Assembly: GCA_001563885.1 (NCBI GenBank) | Contig: LKMM01000193.1 | Span: 1 to 5,253 of the forward strand | DNA length: 5,253 bases | Source: Natrialbaceae archaeon B1-Br10_E2g27 | Lineage (GTDB): Archaea; Halobacteriota; Halobacteria; Halobacteriales; Natrialbaceae | Direction of reading: 5' to 3' | Shown: in pieces, positions 5,172 to 5,253 of the stretch | How the letters are laid out: each line of letters starts with the position of its first letter | How positions within the stretch are numbered: the first letter of the stretch is position 1 | Made by a program: the position numbers and the translations under genes | Notes under the pieces: generated by a model | Told to the model about the DNA's origin: nothing | What the model saw: only the letters and a program-made list of their open reading frames with translations | Databases searched by the model: none

Positions 5172-5253
5172 TACCGGACATCGAGTACACCACAGCGACT
5201 CGAGAGCGCCCAGCTCCAGTTCAGTCAGGAAGCGGTGGCCACGTCGTCGCCAC
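5172..5253. other. Window-end segment with no resolved gene
   Basis: These 82 nt follow the TAA of the small helical protein gene. On the minus strand two frames reach a TGA close to the edge (5225-5227 after GDDVATAS, and 5221-5223 after VATTWPPLPD), and either could be the end of a convergent gene that lies mostly outside the window. The plus strand has no stop in one frame but no credible start either. Nothing here can be assigned. Confidence 0.3.

Overview
The window reads as chromosomal DNA of a halophilic archaeon (class Halobacteria), probably from the Natrialbales/Haloterrigena side, although the sequence alone does not fix the genus. Supporting signs are high GC, proteins crowded with Asp and Glu, GTG starts, several candidate TATA boxes about 25-30 nt before a start codon (as expected for leaderless transcripts), a Tat-exported secretory protein, an archaeal-type initiation factor 1, and very frequent CTCGAG.

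Layout: a plus-strand SUI1/eIF1-type translation factor (29-322) meets a minus-strand gene for a four-helix membrane protein (327-743) tail to tail with 4 nt between stops. Upstream on the minus strand is a full-length uvrB (850-2904), the damage-loading helicase-like subunit of nucleotide excision repair. Next on the minus strand is a FabD-like acyltransferase (2992-3870) with the catalytic Ser/Arg/His but degenerate surrounding motifs. Then comes a Tat-secreted protein of two tandem DUF4397-type domains (3945-4688). A 216-nt divergent intergenic region separates this from a small acidic helical protein (4905-5171) on the plus strand. The last 82 nt contain no gene I can resolve.

Four consecutive minus-strand genes lie 74-106 nt apart. 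That spacing allows read-through, but it also leaves room for separate promoters, and candidate promoter elements can be seen before three of the four; before uvrB there is no clear TATA box, only an inverted repeat. The genes do not form an obvious pathway: translation initiation, DNA repair, acyl transfer and a secreted domain protein look like neighbours rather than partners.

I see no mobile element, CRISPR array, tRNA or rRNA, and no convincing new system. The most unusual items are the divergent acyltransferase (substituted oxyanion and nucleophile-elbow residues, eight cysteines including a CCxxC cluster), an inverted repeat just ahead of uvrB, and 22 copies of the palindrome CTCGAG in 5.25 kb.
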